Shown here: piece after piece, positions 27,148 through 34,401 of the stretch
Layout: the number at the start of each line of letters is the position of its first letter
Numbering within the stretch: position 1 is the first letter of the stretch
Notes under the pieces: model-generated
The model's database searches: none
What the model saw: the letters and a program-made list of their open reading frames with translations, nothing else
Told to the model about the DNA's origin: nothing
Position numbers and translations under genes: made by a program
Assembly (NCBI GenBank): GCA_910586605.1
Contig: CAJUJR010000020.1
Coordinates: 1-34,455 of the forward strand
DNA: 34,455 nucleotides
Reading direction: 5' to 3'
DNA from: an uncultured Lachnospiraceae bacterium
GTDB taxonomy: Bacteria > Bacillota > Clostridia > Lachnospirales > Lachnospiraceae

Positions 27148-27471
27148 ATGGGCGTAAACTATGAAACCCTTGGAAAAAATTTATATTATTACCGAAAAAA
27201 GAAAAAGCTGACACAAGAAGAACTGGCGGAACACATGGACTTATCCGTTGGATTTATCAGCCAGCTTGAACGTGGCATCGCAAAACCCAGCATTGATACA
27301 TTAGCTGATATATGCGATATTTTAGAATGCCCGGTTGGTGCAATTTTAGAATATTCTAGTTCCGAAAACTCCCCATTCTTACTAGAACTTTTAGAAATAT
27401 TTGAAGCTCTTCCTAAAAAAGATCAGCGATTATTTTATTATATGATAAAAGCTTATAAAGAACATCTATAA
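27148..27471 (+). CDS. XRE/Cro-type transcriptional regulator
   Basis: 107 aa with an N-terminal helix-turn-helix of the SinR/Cro type at about 8-62 (KKLTQEELAEHMDLSVGFISQLERGIAKPSIDTLADI). A C-terminal helical tail of about 40 residues (SPFLLELLEIFEALPKKDQRLFYYMIKAYKEHL) suits dimerisation or partner binding. The ATG has AAAAAAGGAG upstream. It is divergent from the dlt-like operon, whose promoter has inverted repeats, so local control of that operon is plausible. The direction of control (repressor or activator) cannot be read from sequence. Confidence 0.85.
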   Translation: MGVNYETLGKNLYYYRKKKKLTQEELAEHMDLSVGFISQLERGIAKPSIDTLADICDILECPVGAILEYSSSENSPFLLELLEIFEALPKKDQRLFYYMIKAYKEHL

Positions 27472-27495
27472 AAAGGGGAATGCACGAACATTCCC
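27472..27495 (-). terminator. Hairpin terminator (likely for the minus-strand sigma/DUF262 operon)
   Basis: GGGAATG (27476-27482) pairs with CATTCCC (27489-27495). Read on the minus strand the stem is followed by CCTTTTT, so it should end transcripts arriving from 27702. On the plus strand the T-run is missing. Confidence 0.5.
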
Positions 27496-27563
27496 TGCTT
27501 TGCGCTATATCCAAGTCTGACAAAATCCTTCGTAATAAATTTACAAAATTCTGGACTCTGCAT

Positions 27564-27597
27564 ATTACTAAGGCAGTTAAATGTCGATGTTTTTACT
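27564..27597 (+). repeat. Partial copy of palindromic repeat (arm only)
   Basis: ATTACTAAGGCAGTTAAATG followed by TCGATGTTTTTACT matches, in inverted orientation, the right arm (34344-34367 and its flank) of the full element at 34209-34367, with a few changes. Confidence 0.65.
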
Positions 27598-27630
27598 GTT
27601 TTTTTGAGGGACTGCAAAGAAATATGGAAA

Positions 27631-27670
27631 GGTGTATAGAATCCAATAGAATGGGATAAAACTATACACC
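27631..27670. other. Inverted repeat in the noncoding gap after the XRE gene
   Basis: GGTGTATAG (27631-27639) and CTATACACC (27662-27670) form a perfect 9-bp stem, with ATCC/GGAT pairing possible inside. A short TTT follows on both strands. It could be a second terminator or part of a structured repeat. Nothing else is recognised in 27496-27701. Confidence 0.45.
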
Positions 27671-27701
27671 TTTATGCGTTGCTATGTTAACCATTGCGAC
27701 A

Positions 27702-27890
27702 TTAATTATCGGTATTATCATTTATCAGTAGCGGTCTTTGATAGAGTTTACGTTCAATTTGCTTGCGCTTTTTACTAATTAATTTTAGTGTTTCGACAGC
27801 CTTTTCTTTTTCTGCTACTTCTTGTAAGTCATCCAAGATAGTCAATTGATCAAATAAATTACCGTTATACTTCTTTTCATTTGATGGCAT
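27702..27890 (-). CDS. Small helical protein, unknown
   Basis: 62 aa from the ATG at 27890 (a TTG at 27908 is the alternative). The predicted structure is mostly a long charged helix (LQEVAEKEKAVETLKLISKKRKQIERKL), likely a coiled coil. It lies 24 bp downstream of the DUF262 gene and is probably cotranscribed with it and the sigma-like gene. I recognise no family. The size and position suggest an accessory or antitoxin-like partner of the DUF262 protein, which is inference only. Confidence 0.6.
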   Translation of the reverse strand: MPSNEKKYNGNLFDQLTILDDLQEVAEKEKAVETLKLISKKRKQIERKLYQRPLLINDNTDN

Positions 27891-27914
27891 GATATCACCT
27901 GCTTTCAATGAATT

Positions 27915-28952
27915 TTATAGAAACTCTGTAACTAACTCCTTCAGCATATCCATTTTTAAAACAACAACCGCCTTATCTTTTGTAGACCTGCCTTTGTCAA
28001 TTTCATCAAACAGCATCCCATCTGCATTCCTCCTTACATCCCTCAAATGATATTTGAATTCTTTCAGGAATGCCGCAAACTCCAAGTCATCTGCCCCAAG
28101 CTTTGTAAACCAATCAAACAATGCAAGAAACAAAAAAGAATCCTTACTATTAAATATATCTTTGACCTCGTTTGTAATTACCTTTTCCAGCCTATGGAGA
28201 TTATCTTCCAATTTTTCAAACTCTTCTATGGATGCTTTCTCATTTAAGTATTTACAAGCAGATTTTGTCTGTTTTTTCCACTCCTTTAAATGATTGCTGC
28301 ACATAACCGTTTCAACAACCACCCGTTCTATGATGCCTTTTAACTTTTCTGTCTCCGTATAATTGCTGTAATCTAGGAAAAACCTGCTGTCAAGGATTTT
28401 CCTAATGCATCCGGCAAAATTATCCAAAAAAGTAAACGCTTTCTGGCTGGCATTCATAGAAGTATGGTTATTATACCTTTTAATATACCTTGAAATCTTA
28501 TGGCAGTCACAATGCTCATGGATTACTGTTTCAATTTGATATTCATCAAATTTCTTTTTCAGTTCCTTTGGAAGCTTTCCATATGTTTTGTTTTTAATGT
28601 CAAAAACTGCATCCACCCAAACAATATTCCCATCCTCGCCTTTTACCTTCTTCTTATAAGGAATCACTGAATCCCCAACAGAAGATGTTATTTTATAATT
28701 CCCATGCCGGAACTGGTTTAACGCAGAACTTCTCTGCCCACCGTCAGCAATGCATAACTGCGAATCCTCTTCCTCCCCCAGAATAACCGGCGGAATATAC
28801 TCATCTGTCAAAACCGTTACCACAAGTTCATTGATTTGTTCTTTTGTCCAAACAAACCGCCTCTGGACATCTGCGTTATTGCTAATATCACCATCTTTAA
28901 TTTTGTTTAAATACATATCTAATGTATAAGTCTGTTTTCTTGGCCCAGCCAT
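27915..28952 (-). CDS. DUF262 domain protein (ParB/GmrSD N-terminal-like)
   Basis: 345 aa. The N-terminal third carries the DUF262 signature: VQRRFVW at 29-35 and IADGGQRSSAL at 68-78 (the D-G-x-Q-R motif of the ParB/Srx-like fold that binds or hydrolyses NTP). The rest is helical. There is no DUF1524 HNH nuclease domain, so this is a stand-alone DUF262, unlike the restriction enzyme GmrSD. The ATG has GGAGGG upstream. It lies 26 bp downstream of the sigma-like gene and is followed by a 62-aa gene. DUF262 proteins occur often in phage-defence loci, so a defence or nucleotide-sensing role is possible but not shown. Confidence 0.82.
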   Translation of the reverse strand: MAGPRKQTYTLDMYLNKIKDGDISNNADVQRRFVWTKEQINELVVTVLTDEYIPPVILGEEEDSQLCIADGGQRSSALNQFRHGNYKITSSVGDSVIPYKKKVKGEDGNIVWVDAVFDIKNKTYGKLPKELKKKFDEYQIETVIHEHCDCHKISRYIKRYNNHTSMNASQKAFTFLDNFAGCIRKILDSRFFLDYSNYTETEKLKGIIERVVVETVMCSNHLKEWKKQTKSACKYLNEKASIEEFEKLEDNLHRLEKVITNEVKDIFNSKDSFLFLALFDWFTKLGADDLEFAAFLKEFKYHLRDVRRNADGMLFDEIDKGRSTKDKAVVVLKMDMLKELVTEFL

Positions 28953-28978
28953 GATACATCCCTCCTCTATCTTTCTTT

Positions 28979-29536
28979 TTAAAGTAACACTGACGTATTT
29001 CTATAGGAATGGATTGCCGCGCAGCAATCCCGGTACTGCCTTCCATCCATTTGCAGTATTTTTCTGATTTCCTCCGGAAAATAGCCATCTGCCATTAGCT
29101 TTAGCACATCCCTCTGCTGTTTAGAAAGCCTGTCCAGATATTTTACTATTTTATTGCTGTAATACCCGTCCTTCCTTTCAAAAACCTCCTCTTCCAATGT
29201 CCATCTCCCGGCAATTACATCTAATAGAGCCAGATTTTCATCTTCTTCAACAATGATATCAATAGAAATGGATATCCTGTCCATTTTACGTTTCTCCCGG
29301 TTTCTTTTTGTCATTTCTGTTTTTATTTTATTGGACAGGCATGTGTACAAAAAGCCGTCAAAAGGCTGAGAAGCATCATACCTCCCGGCAATATCTGTAA
29401 ATACCTCATTTGCTAATGAATAAAAATCATCCTTATCCTTCTCTGATATCCCCCCAAACCTTAATATAATCCTGTCAACTATCCTATGTAATTTTTTTGC
29501 GTTATCTGCATAATAACTTTGTAAAATTTTTTCCAT
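28979..29536 (-). CDS. Sigma-70-like factor (ECF-type)
   Basis: 185 aa. Region 2-like sequence runs through DDFYSLANEVFTDIAGRYDASQPFDGFLYTCLSNKIKTEM. A region 4-like helix-turn-helix follows at the C-terminus (YLDRLSKQQRDVLKLMADGYFPEEIRKILQMDGRQYRDCCAAI). The acidic linker between them (IVEEDENLALLDVIAG) is typical. Upstream GAGGTG is best spaced for the ATG at 29536; a GTG at 29545 is possible. It heads the operon with DUF262 and the small gene. Its -10 box is at 29559-29564 and an operator-like palindrome lies on the -35. The target promoters are unknown, and a non-sigma DNA-binding role cannot be excluded. Confidence 0.75.
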   Translation of the reverse strand: MEKILQSYYADNAKKLHRIVDRIILRFGGISEKDKDDFYSLANEVFTDIAGRYDASQPFDGFLYTCLSNKIKTEMTKRNREKRKMDRISISIDIIVEEDENLALLDVIAGRWTLEEEVFERKDGYYSNKIVKYLDRLSKQQRDVLKLMADGYFPEEIRKILQMDGRQYRDCCAAIHSYRNTSVLL

Positions 29537-29558
29537 CCTTGCCACCTCACATATTTAT

Positions 29559-29589
29559 ATTATAGCGCTCTTTCCCTGAAAATTTTCAG
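29559..29589 (-). promoter_or_regulatory. Promoter -10 with palindromic operator over the -35 of the sigma/DUF262 operon
   Basis: The minus-strand TATAAT lies at 29559-29564. The -35 position (about 29582-29587) is occupied by a perfect 14-bp palindrome, CTGAAAATTTTCAG (29576-29589), and has no recognisable -35 hexamer. This fits control by a dimeric repressor or activator, most simply the XRE protein encoded divergently. Confidence 0.6.
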
Positions 29590-29739
29590 CAAGTTCTTGA
29601 CTTTTCTGTAAATATCTTTTAAAATAACAATACAATTTGCAGATAAGGATTTGATTCGCAGAATTTTTTCAGTGCAAGTCTTATTATACTGATTATTTTC
29701 TGCATGTCAATACCTTTACCGAAAATTTTCTGCAAAGTC
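29578..29739 (+). promoter_or_regulatory. Four operator-like boxes in the divergent intergenic region
   Basis: Related boxes start at 29578 (GAAAATTTTCAGCAAGT), 29661 (GAATTTTTTCAGTGCAAGTC), 29691 (GATTATTTTCTGCATGTC) and 29721 (GAAAATTTTCTGCAAAGTC). The last three are spaced exactly 30 bp apart, nearly three helical turns. A TATACT (29685-29690) lies between boxes 2 and 3 as a plausible -10 for the XRE gene. Confidence 0.6.
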
Positions 29740-29752
29740 AGGAGGATTCTTT

Positions 29753-30175
29753 ATGGCATTATTAAACCGCATCAAAGAACTATGCAAGGCAAAAGGCGTG
29801 TCACAACGTAAAATGGAGCAGGATATCGGCATCAGCAACGGCGCCTCTTCAAAATGGGAAAACAGCTCTCCCAGCATCGAAATTATCCAAAAACTATCCG
29901 CTTACTTTAATGTATCCATTGATTATTTAATGACAGGAGGAACAAATTCTGATATAATCCCATTAACCACAAAAGATGAAACTGACATTGCCAAAAGGCT
30001 TGAAAATACACTTTCTGTCCTGGATACACAGGAAGCGCTTATGTTTTCTGGCGAGCCACTCGACGATACAACAAGGGAACTTTTAAAAGTCAGCCTGGAA
30101 AACAGCATCCGGATTGCAAAAGTGAATGCAAAGCAAAAATTTACTCCAAAAAAATACAGAAAAAACAAAGAATAG
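29753..30175 (+). CDS. XRE-family repressor paired with ImmA/IrrE protease
   Basis: 140 aa. The N-terminal Cro/CI-type HTH spans about 4-62 (RIKELCKAKGVSQRKMEQDIGISNG, KWENSSPSIEIIQKLSAYF). The C-terminal half is charged and helical. The ATG has AGGAGG upstream. The metalloprotease gene begins 3 bp after its stop, the arrangement of ImmR-ImmA in ICEBs1, where the protease cleaves the repressor to switch on its operon. Here the likely targets are its own promoter and the divergent sigma/DUF262 operon, both lying on repeated GAAAATTTTC boxes. The inducing signal is unknown. Confidence 0.85.
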   Translation: MALLNRIKELCKAKGVSQRKMEQDIGISNGASSKWENSSPSIEIIQKLSAYFNVSIDYLMTGGTNSDIIPLTTKDETDIAKRLENTLSVLDTQEALMFSGEPLDDTTRELLKVSLENSIRIAKVNAKQKFTPKKYRKNKE

Positions 30176-30178
30176 GGT

Positions 30179-30619
30179 GTGATTCATATTAAAATAGATG
30201 AAATTGTTCTAAAATTAACAAAAAAATATAAGACGTCCAATCCTTTTGAATTAGCAGAGCATTTAAAAATTTCTGTCTTTTATGAAAACTTAGGGACAAT
30301 TAACGGATACTACAACAAGCCGTTACGAATGAAACAAATACACATTAATTGCTGCCTGGAGGAACAAGAAGCAAAATACACCTGCGCACATGAACTAGGG
30401 CATGCCGTCCTCCATCCAAATGCCTCTACCCCTTTCCTTCGTTCTAACACAATGATTTCAGTAGAAAAAATGGAAACAGAGGCAAATACCTTCGCAGTCA
30501 ACCTTCTGATACCAGATGAAGCCATTATAGAAAATGCCGGCTACACAACAGAACAGCTTTCCAGGCTTCTTGGATATAACCAGAAACTAATAGAATTACG
30601 TTTAAAAACTTTTCATTAA
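30179..30619 (+). CDS. ImmA/IrrE-type metalloprotease
   Basis: 146 aa, COG2856 family. The zinc motif HELGH is at 71-75 (in CAHELGHAVLH), with the third ligand probably Glu in METEANTFAVNLLIP (about 99-112). The short C-terminus looks complete for the anti-repressor subtype. The start is GTG at 30179, behind AGGG and 3 bp after the XRE stop, so the two are translationally linked. By family it cleaves or inactivates the partner XRE repressor. It ends at a strong terminator. Confidence 0.88.
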   Translation: MIHIKIDEIVLKLTKKYKTSNPFELAEHLKISVFYENLGTINGYYNKPLRMKQIHINCCLEEQEAKYTCAHELGHAVLHPNASTPFLRSNTMISVEKMETEANTFAVNLLIPDEAIIENAGYTTEQLSRLLGYNQKLIELRLKTFH

Positions 30620-30657
30620 AATATCCGCCACTACGCAAGTAGGGGCGGATATTTTTT
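30618..30657 (+). terminator. Rho-independent terminator of the XRE-ImmA pair
   Basis: AATATCCGCC (30620-30629) pairs with GGCGGATATT (30644-30653), with an inner CTAC/GTAG stem on a GCAA loop, followed by six T (30652-30657). It overlaps the ImmA stop. Confidence 0.85.
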
Positions 30658-30676
30658 AACAAATCTTACATTATCC

Positions 30677-30694
30677 GTTACCATTCACGGCCAT
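30677..30694 (+). repeat. Dispersed GTTACTATTCAC repeat copy
   Basis: GTTACCATTCACGGCCAT, one or two changes from the family consensus. It sits just past the 3' end of the small minus-strand gene. Confidence 0.55.
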
Positions 30695-30876
30695 TATTCT
30701 TTAATTCTATCAATATCTGCCAAATTAATACCAAATGCCTGGAGAATTGCTTTTAAATCTAAATAACGTTTCAGCATGGTTTTATATGCTTTAGCATCTT
30801 TCCCATCTTCAATCATATAATCTTGCAGCCTGGAAAATTCTTCTATATTTTTTTGTATCATTTCCTTTTCTGGCAT
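30694..30876 (-). CDS. Small helical protein, unknown
   Basis: 60 aa from the ATG at 30876, preceded by AGGTGGTGG; the frame opens six codons earlier. Mostly helical and charged (EMIQKNIEEFSRLQDYMIEDGKDAKAYKTMLKRYLDLKAILQAFG). It has its own near-consensus promoter and is a single-gene unit between the ImmA terminator and the polymerase-like cassette. It resembles small proteins of mobile elements in general style, but I cannot name a family. Confidence 0.6.
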   Translation of the reverse strand: MPEKEMIQKNIEEFSRLQDYMIEDGKDAKAYKTMLKRYLDLKAILQAFGINLADIDRIKE

Positions 30877-30922
30877 ATAACCACCACCTTTCACAAACGA
30901 TTACGGCATAGCTGCTATCTAT

Positions 30923-30951
30923 ATTTTAGCTGATTATGTAATTCGTGTAAA
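30923..30951 (-). promoter_or_regulatory. Promoter of the 60-aa gene
   Basis: On the minus strand TTTACA (30946-30951) and TAAAAT (30923-30928) are separated by 17 bp. Each differs from consensus by one base. Confidence 0.65.
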
Positions 30952-30992
30952 GCCCGCCTTTTTACTAATTTATGTTTCCAAAAGGAGAAGTA

Positions 30993-31010
30993 ATAAGTAG
31001 TACCACTTAT
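30993..31010. promoter_or_regulatory. Near-perfect 18-bp palindrome upstream of the polymerase cassette
   Basis: ATAAGTAGTACCACTTAT is symmetric except for one base pair. It lies 23 bp before the 70-aa ORF that leads the polymerase-like gene, between an unused AAAAGGAG and the working ribosome site. It is probably an operator for a dimeric regulator. Confidence 0.5.
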
Positions 31011-31032
31011 CACAGGAAAGGAGAATTTTACG

Positions 31033-31245
31033 ATGGAATCGAAAAAAACAGGATACTTTTGTGGAAACTACAGCTCCCATTTTGGAGGGGCAATTTATCT
31101 TTCAGATTTTAACACCAGCTATTCAGGAAGCCGCAATATTGCCCGGCGCATTGTGTCTGACTGGCAATTCGATGAGCACTGCCGGAAAAATGAAATAGTA
31201 CGGGAAAACAGGGACTATGCAGACAAGGAGGCATGCATAAATTAA
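31033..31245 (+). CDS. 70-aa ORF leading the polymerase-like gene
   Basis: A small protein (MESKKTGYFCGNYSSHFGGA...) with a Gly/Ser/Tyr-rich N-terminal half and a charged helical C-terminal half (RIVSDWQFDEHCRKNEIVRENRDY). The ATG follows AGGAAAGGAG at good spacing, so translation is likely. It contains two Cys and two His residues, too few and too scattered to call a zinc finger. Its stop is 92 bp before the chosen start of the RNA-polymerase-like gene, and a repeat fragment lies between them. It is probably cotranscribed. No family recognised. Confidence 0.55.
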   Translation: MESKKTGYFCGNYSSHFGGAIYLSDFNTSYSGSRNIARRIVSDWQFDEHCRKNEIVRENRDYADKEACIN

Positions 31246-31255
31246 CGTATTACAT

Positions 31256-31281
31256 ATTACTAAGGTGGTTAAATATCAACG
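31256..31281 (+). repeat. Partial copy of palindromic repeat (left of the polymerase gene)
   Basis: ATTACTAAGGTGGTTAAATA then TCAACG. It shares CATATTACTAAGG exactly with the copy at 27564 and matches an arm of the full element at 34209-34367. It lies between the 70-aa ORF and the polymerase start, within the open frame but upstream of the chosen ATG. Confidence 0.6.
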
Positions 31282-31337
31282 GTTATCATGCCTGGTTGAG
31301 AACTGCCCAAATTCATTTTGAAGATAAGGAGAAAAAA

Positions 31338-34196
31338 ATGGAGAAAAAACAAAACAATATTTATCCAGAATATTCTGCCAATGGAGACGGAAAGGCAATT
31401 ATCGAAATCTTAAATATCGGTTTTGAGCCATTGCTTACCCAAAAAGAATATAAAATATACCAAGAAATTGGCTCTTTAAAAGAAACTTTATCTGTCCTGA
31501 AACATAGTATCGCGTTTCTGGAAGCAAAATTATCTTATTTAGATGATACAGAATGCTATTTTGACTGGTTAAAAAGAAGGCTTCAAAAAGCAAAGCTCCA
31601 AAAAATATTTTACGGAGAAAAGCAAAAATACAAAGAAGGCTTATTTAAGGAAATGTTGGCAAAAAACATCCATAAAACAAGAAAGCTTTATAATAACAGG
31701 ACGTTTAAAAAAGAAGAACAATTCCGGAATATAGCAATATTTGAAAGCGAACTGACAAGATGCTTTGGATGCAATGATATGGAACACTGCGAGGATATCA
31801 TCAGCGTAGTCACGTTCTATACTGCCATCTTCCAATCCATTATGCACAATGGTTTTACTTACAAGGACAAGCATTTTGTATTCTTTACAGCAGGCGCAGG
31901 GCAGACAAGATGCAAAAAAAGCACGTTTGTATCAGAAGATAAACTGAAAAAAAACTTCCAGCGCCTATTTTGCGGGTTAACGCCAGAAGAAATCAACCGT
32001 CAAGGTGGAATGAATACAAATAAATACTTGGCATATACAAGCCTTTGCCAGACAAATAGTGAAACCTGGCAGGACTTTGATATTGACAGGGCAATTGTAG
32101 TAGATGACATTGCGTATAACATCCCAAACCAGACAATACGGTATATCTACACGGAAAGCCCGGAAGACAAAAAGAATTTAGAAAAGTTAAAAGAAAAACT
32201 GCTTTCTGTTAAAACCGAACTGCACACAATTAAGATTCACAAAAAAAGCTCCCCAAAAGGTTACAAAAGAGAAAAAACTGAAATCAAACATGAAAAAGAA
32301 CTACTGGATGAAAAAAAACAGCTTCAGGATGAAATCGCCCTGCTCCGCTCAAAGTACCATAAAGCCTCCATCCAGAACATGGATATTTCCATCCCTTTTA
32401 CAGATGGTTTTGGCATCTCTTTAAAAAAACTCCCCTCTTCCATGATACGCTTGCCCTTTATAAAAGGGTTAATTGCATATTGCCCAAGAAGGGCATTTAC
32501 CGGCTGGTGCAGGGAGCACCATATAAAAATCCATAAAATCACTGATATTTATGGAAAAACATATTCCCTCTCACAAGTGGACTACATTTTTACAAAATCA
32601 CAATTCAAAATGTGGAACTATTTTAACAATGAATCTAATAAAATAAACGGACAGTCCAGGACCGGATGGGAAATCTATAAAGATAACTTTAAAAAATATG
32701 GTTGTACCGCTTGTAGGTGCAATGTTGAAAATAATGTAAAACTAAATGCAAAAACAAACTATCAGATTTTACAGACACTTACAACAGAAATGACGGATAA
32801 AGATATCCATGATTTAGCAAGCTACGATATCAATACCCTAAATGGAATCGGACGCAATGTACAATGCATGCTAAATGTTTTAGGCGCAAATGAACAGAAA
32901 AACAACAGGATGAACTGGCTCCAGAAATCATTGCTGCTCTATCCAGAAATGCTAAAAGATTCTTATGTAAAAACACTGTTAAGAAATACAAAAGACAGCA
33001 TGGTTAAAAAATTCAGGAGCGGAAAATTTAATATCAATGGCTCTTATGTCTTTGCAATTCCCGACCCACTCGCCTGCCTCCAGTGGTGGTTTACAGATTT
33101 GGACAAAAACAATCTGGACGCATTTGGATTTGTAAAAGAAGGTTCTGTCTCCTGCAATTTATTCCAGGACAAAGAAGAAATAGACTGCCTGCGCTCTCCC
33201 CATCTGGACCATGCACATTGTATCAGGAAAAACCAATTAAAAGAAACCGATAAAAAATGGCTGAAATCAAATGGAGCCTATATCAGCATAAAAGATACGA
33301 TGAGTAAAATCCTAATGTATGATAATGACGGCGATAAATTGCTGCTTCACAACAATAAAACCATCATTAAATGCGCAAAACAGTTCCAGGAAAAATACGG
33401 AATGATACCAAATTATTATGACATGCCAAAAGCCAGCCCAGAACAAATCAATCATACTTCTTTATTTAATGGGATTGTCAATGCATACCACCACGGAAAT
33501 ATCGGCATGCCAAGCAATGAAATCACAAAGATTTGGACATCCCTAAACCCAGAAAGCACAAAAGAAGAAATCGAAAAAGCAATTGAAGTAATTGCTTTAA
33601 GGTGTGCAGATGTAAATTTTACCATTGATTACGCCAAAACCTTGTATAAACCAGAAATACCAGAACATATTTTAAAAGAATATAAACGGTACAGCGGAAA
33701 TAAAGTCCCTTACTTCTTTTTATACGCAAAAAACAAATCAAAAAAACAAGTGGAAAAGCCCGGAAAATGCAATATTGACCGGATATCTGATATCGTCAGG
33801 AGCAACCGGATTGTATTTAAAGATTTATTAGGAAAATACTCCTGCAAAATCCTGATGGATAACCCTAATGTCAATATATATGATAAAAAGGCTGAAAAAA
33901 TCCTTTCCTTTAAATATCTGCTGGAACGGGAACGCAGAAAACAAAAACGGAACGCTAAGAAAAAGCAGGAACCCTATTTGGAAAAGCTAGTCATTGCCTT
34001 AGTAAATACAGCCGAATTCCCATATAATTATGACTCCTGCATGGATTTATCCATTTACCGCTTTCACCAGAGCCTAAAACAAATCCAGCATAAAATTGCA
34101 TTTGACAATACAATGGCAGGCGTATACAGCGGAACGGTTGATACTTCTAAATTGAGCAAAGACTGCCTGACATGGATTCCAATATCACATTCCTAA
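31338..34196 (+). CDS. Cellular-type (QDE-1/YonO-like) two-barrel RNA polymerase homologue
   Basis: 952 aa, not an ordinary bacterial RNA polymerase subunit. The N-terminal 280 residues are unassigned. A coiled-coil segment (about 285-345) precedes a first barrel-like region with D356-G-F-G and RLPFIKG (K376-G), then KSQFKMW (420-426), matching the DGxGxIS, KG and RxSxxKF motifs of eukaryotic RdRPs. The second barrel has LRSPHLDHAH (618-627), equivalent to RNPxxxxGD, then D662-N-D-G-D666 followed by KLLL, the universal DxDGD metal-binding motif. It is thus a candidate single-chain DNA- or RNA-directed RNA polymerase. The frame opens at 31233, but that ATG is crowded against its AAGGAGG and reads through a repeat. 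The ATG at 31338 has AAGGAG at six bases. Primase-like or inactive roles remain possible. Confidence 0.72.
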   Translation: MEKKQNNIYPEYSANGDGKAIIEILNIGFEPLLTQKEYKIYQEIGSLKETLSVLKHSIAFLEAKLSYLDDTECYFDWLKRRLQKAKLQKIFYGEKQKYKEGLFKEMLAKNIHKTRKLYNNRTFKKEEQFRNIAIFESELTRCFGCNDMEHCEDIISVVTFYTAIFQSIMHNGFTYKDKHFVFFTAGAGQTRCKKSTFVSEDKLKKNFQRLFCGLTPEEINRQGGMNTNKYLAYTSLCQTNSETWQDFDIDRAIVVDDIAYNIPNQTIRYIYTESPEDKKNLEKLKEKLLSVKTELHTIKIHKKSSPKGYKREKTEIKHEKELLDEKKQLQDEIALLRSKYHKASIQNMDISIPFTDGFGISLKKLPSSMIRLPFIKGLIAYCPRRAFTGWCREHHIKIHKITDIYGKTYSLSQVDYIFTKSQFKMWNYFNNESNKINGQSRTGWEIYKDNFKKYGCTACRCNVENNVKLNAKTNYQILQTLTTEMTDKDIHDLASYDINTLNGIGRNVQCMLNVLGANEQKNNRMNWLQKSLLLYPEMLKDSYVKTLLRNTKDSMVKKFRSGKFNINGSYVFAIPDPLACLQWWFTDLDKNNLDAFGFVKEGSVSCNLFQDKEEIDCLRSPHLDHAHCIRKNQLKETDKKWLKSNGAYISIKDTMSKILMYDNDGDKLLLHNNKTIIKCAKQFQEKYGMIPNYYDMPKASPEQINHTSLFNGIVNAYHHGNIGMPSNEITKIWTSLNPESTKEEIEKAIEVIALRCADVNFTIDYAKTLYKPEIPEHILKEYKRYSGNKVPYFFLYAKNKSKKQVEKPGKCNIDRISDIVRSNRIVFKDLLGKYSCKILMDNPNVNIYDKKAEKILSFKYLLERERRKQKRNAKKKQEPYLEKLVIALVNTAEFPYNYDSCMDLSIYRFHQSLKQIQHKIAFDNTMAGVYSGTVDTSKLSKDCLTWIPISHS

Positions 34197-34208
34197 TTCC
34201 ACATTACT

Positions 34209-34367
34209 ATTACTCCGGCGGTTAAATGTCGATGAATTTTACGTAGAATAAATTTTCATCTGCAAGGCGGAAGAATGAGTTGTAGCGAGTGCTACAACGA
34301 TTGATAACAACGCGGCAGATGGAAATTTAAGCAAGTAAAAACGTCGATATTTAACCGCCGGAGTAAT
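34209..34367. repeat. Complete palindromic element downstream of the polymerase gene
   Basis: A 159-bp nested palindrome. The outer arms 34209-34232 and 34344-34367 match over 24 bp with one mismatch (ATTACTCCGGCGGTTAAATG... inverted). The middle arms AAATTTTCATCTGC (34250-34263) and GCAGATGGAAATTT (34315-34328) match with one mismatch. The inner stem GTTGTAGC (34279-34286) and GCTACAAC (34291-34298) is perfect around a GAGT loop. As RNA or single-stranded DNA it would fold into one long hairpin. Noncoding. Confidence 0.8.
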
Positions 34368-34380
34368 ATTCACGGTCAAT
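34362..34380 (+). repeat. Dispersed GTTACTATTCAC repeat copy abutting the palindrome
   Basis: AGTAATATTCACGGTCAAT overlaps the last bases of the palindromic element. Confidence 0.5.
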
Positions 34381-34401
34381 GGTATCATAAATTGCAGAAA
34401 T

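Noticed and set aside
29923..30168. Minus-strand 81-aa ORF over the XRE gene
   Set aside because: It overlaps the HTH gene entirely and has no ribosome site.
31233..31337. 36-codon upstream extension of the polymerase-like protein
   Set aside because: The first ATG touches its Shine-Dalgarno site and the extension translates the dispersed palindromic repeat; the ATG at 31338 has proper spacing.
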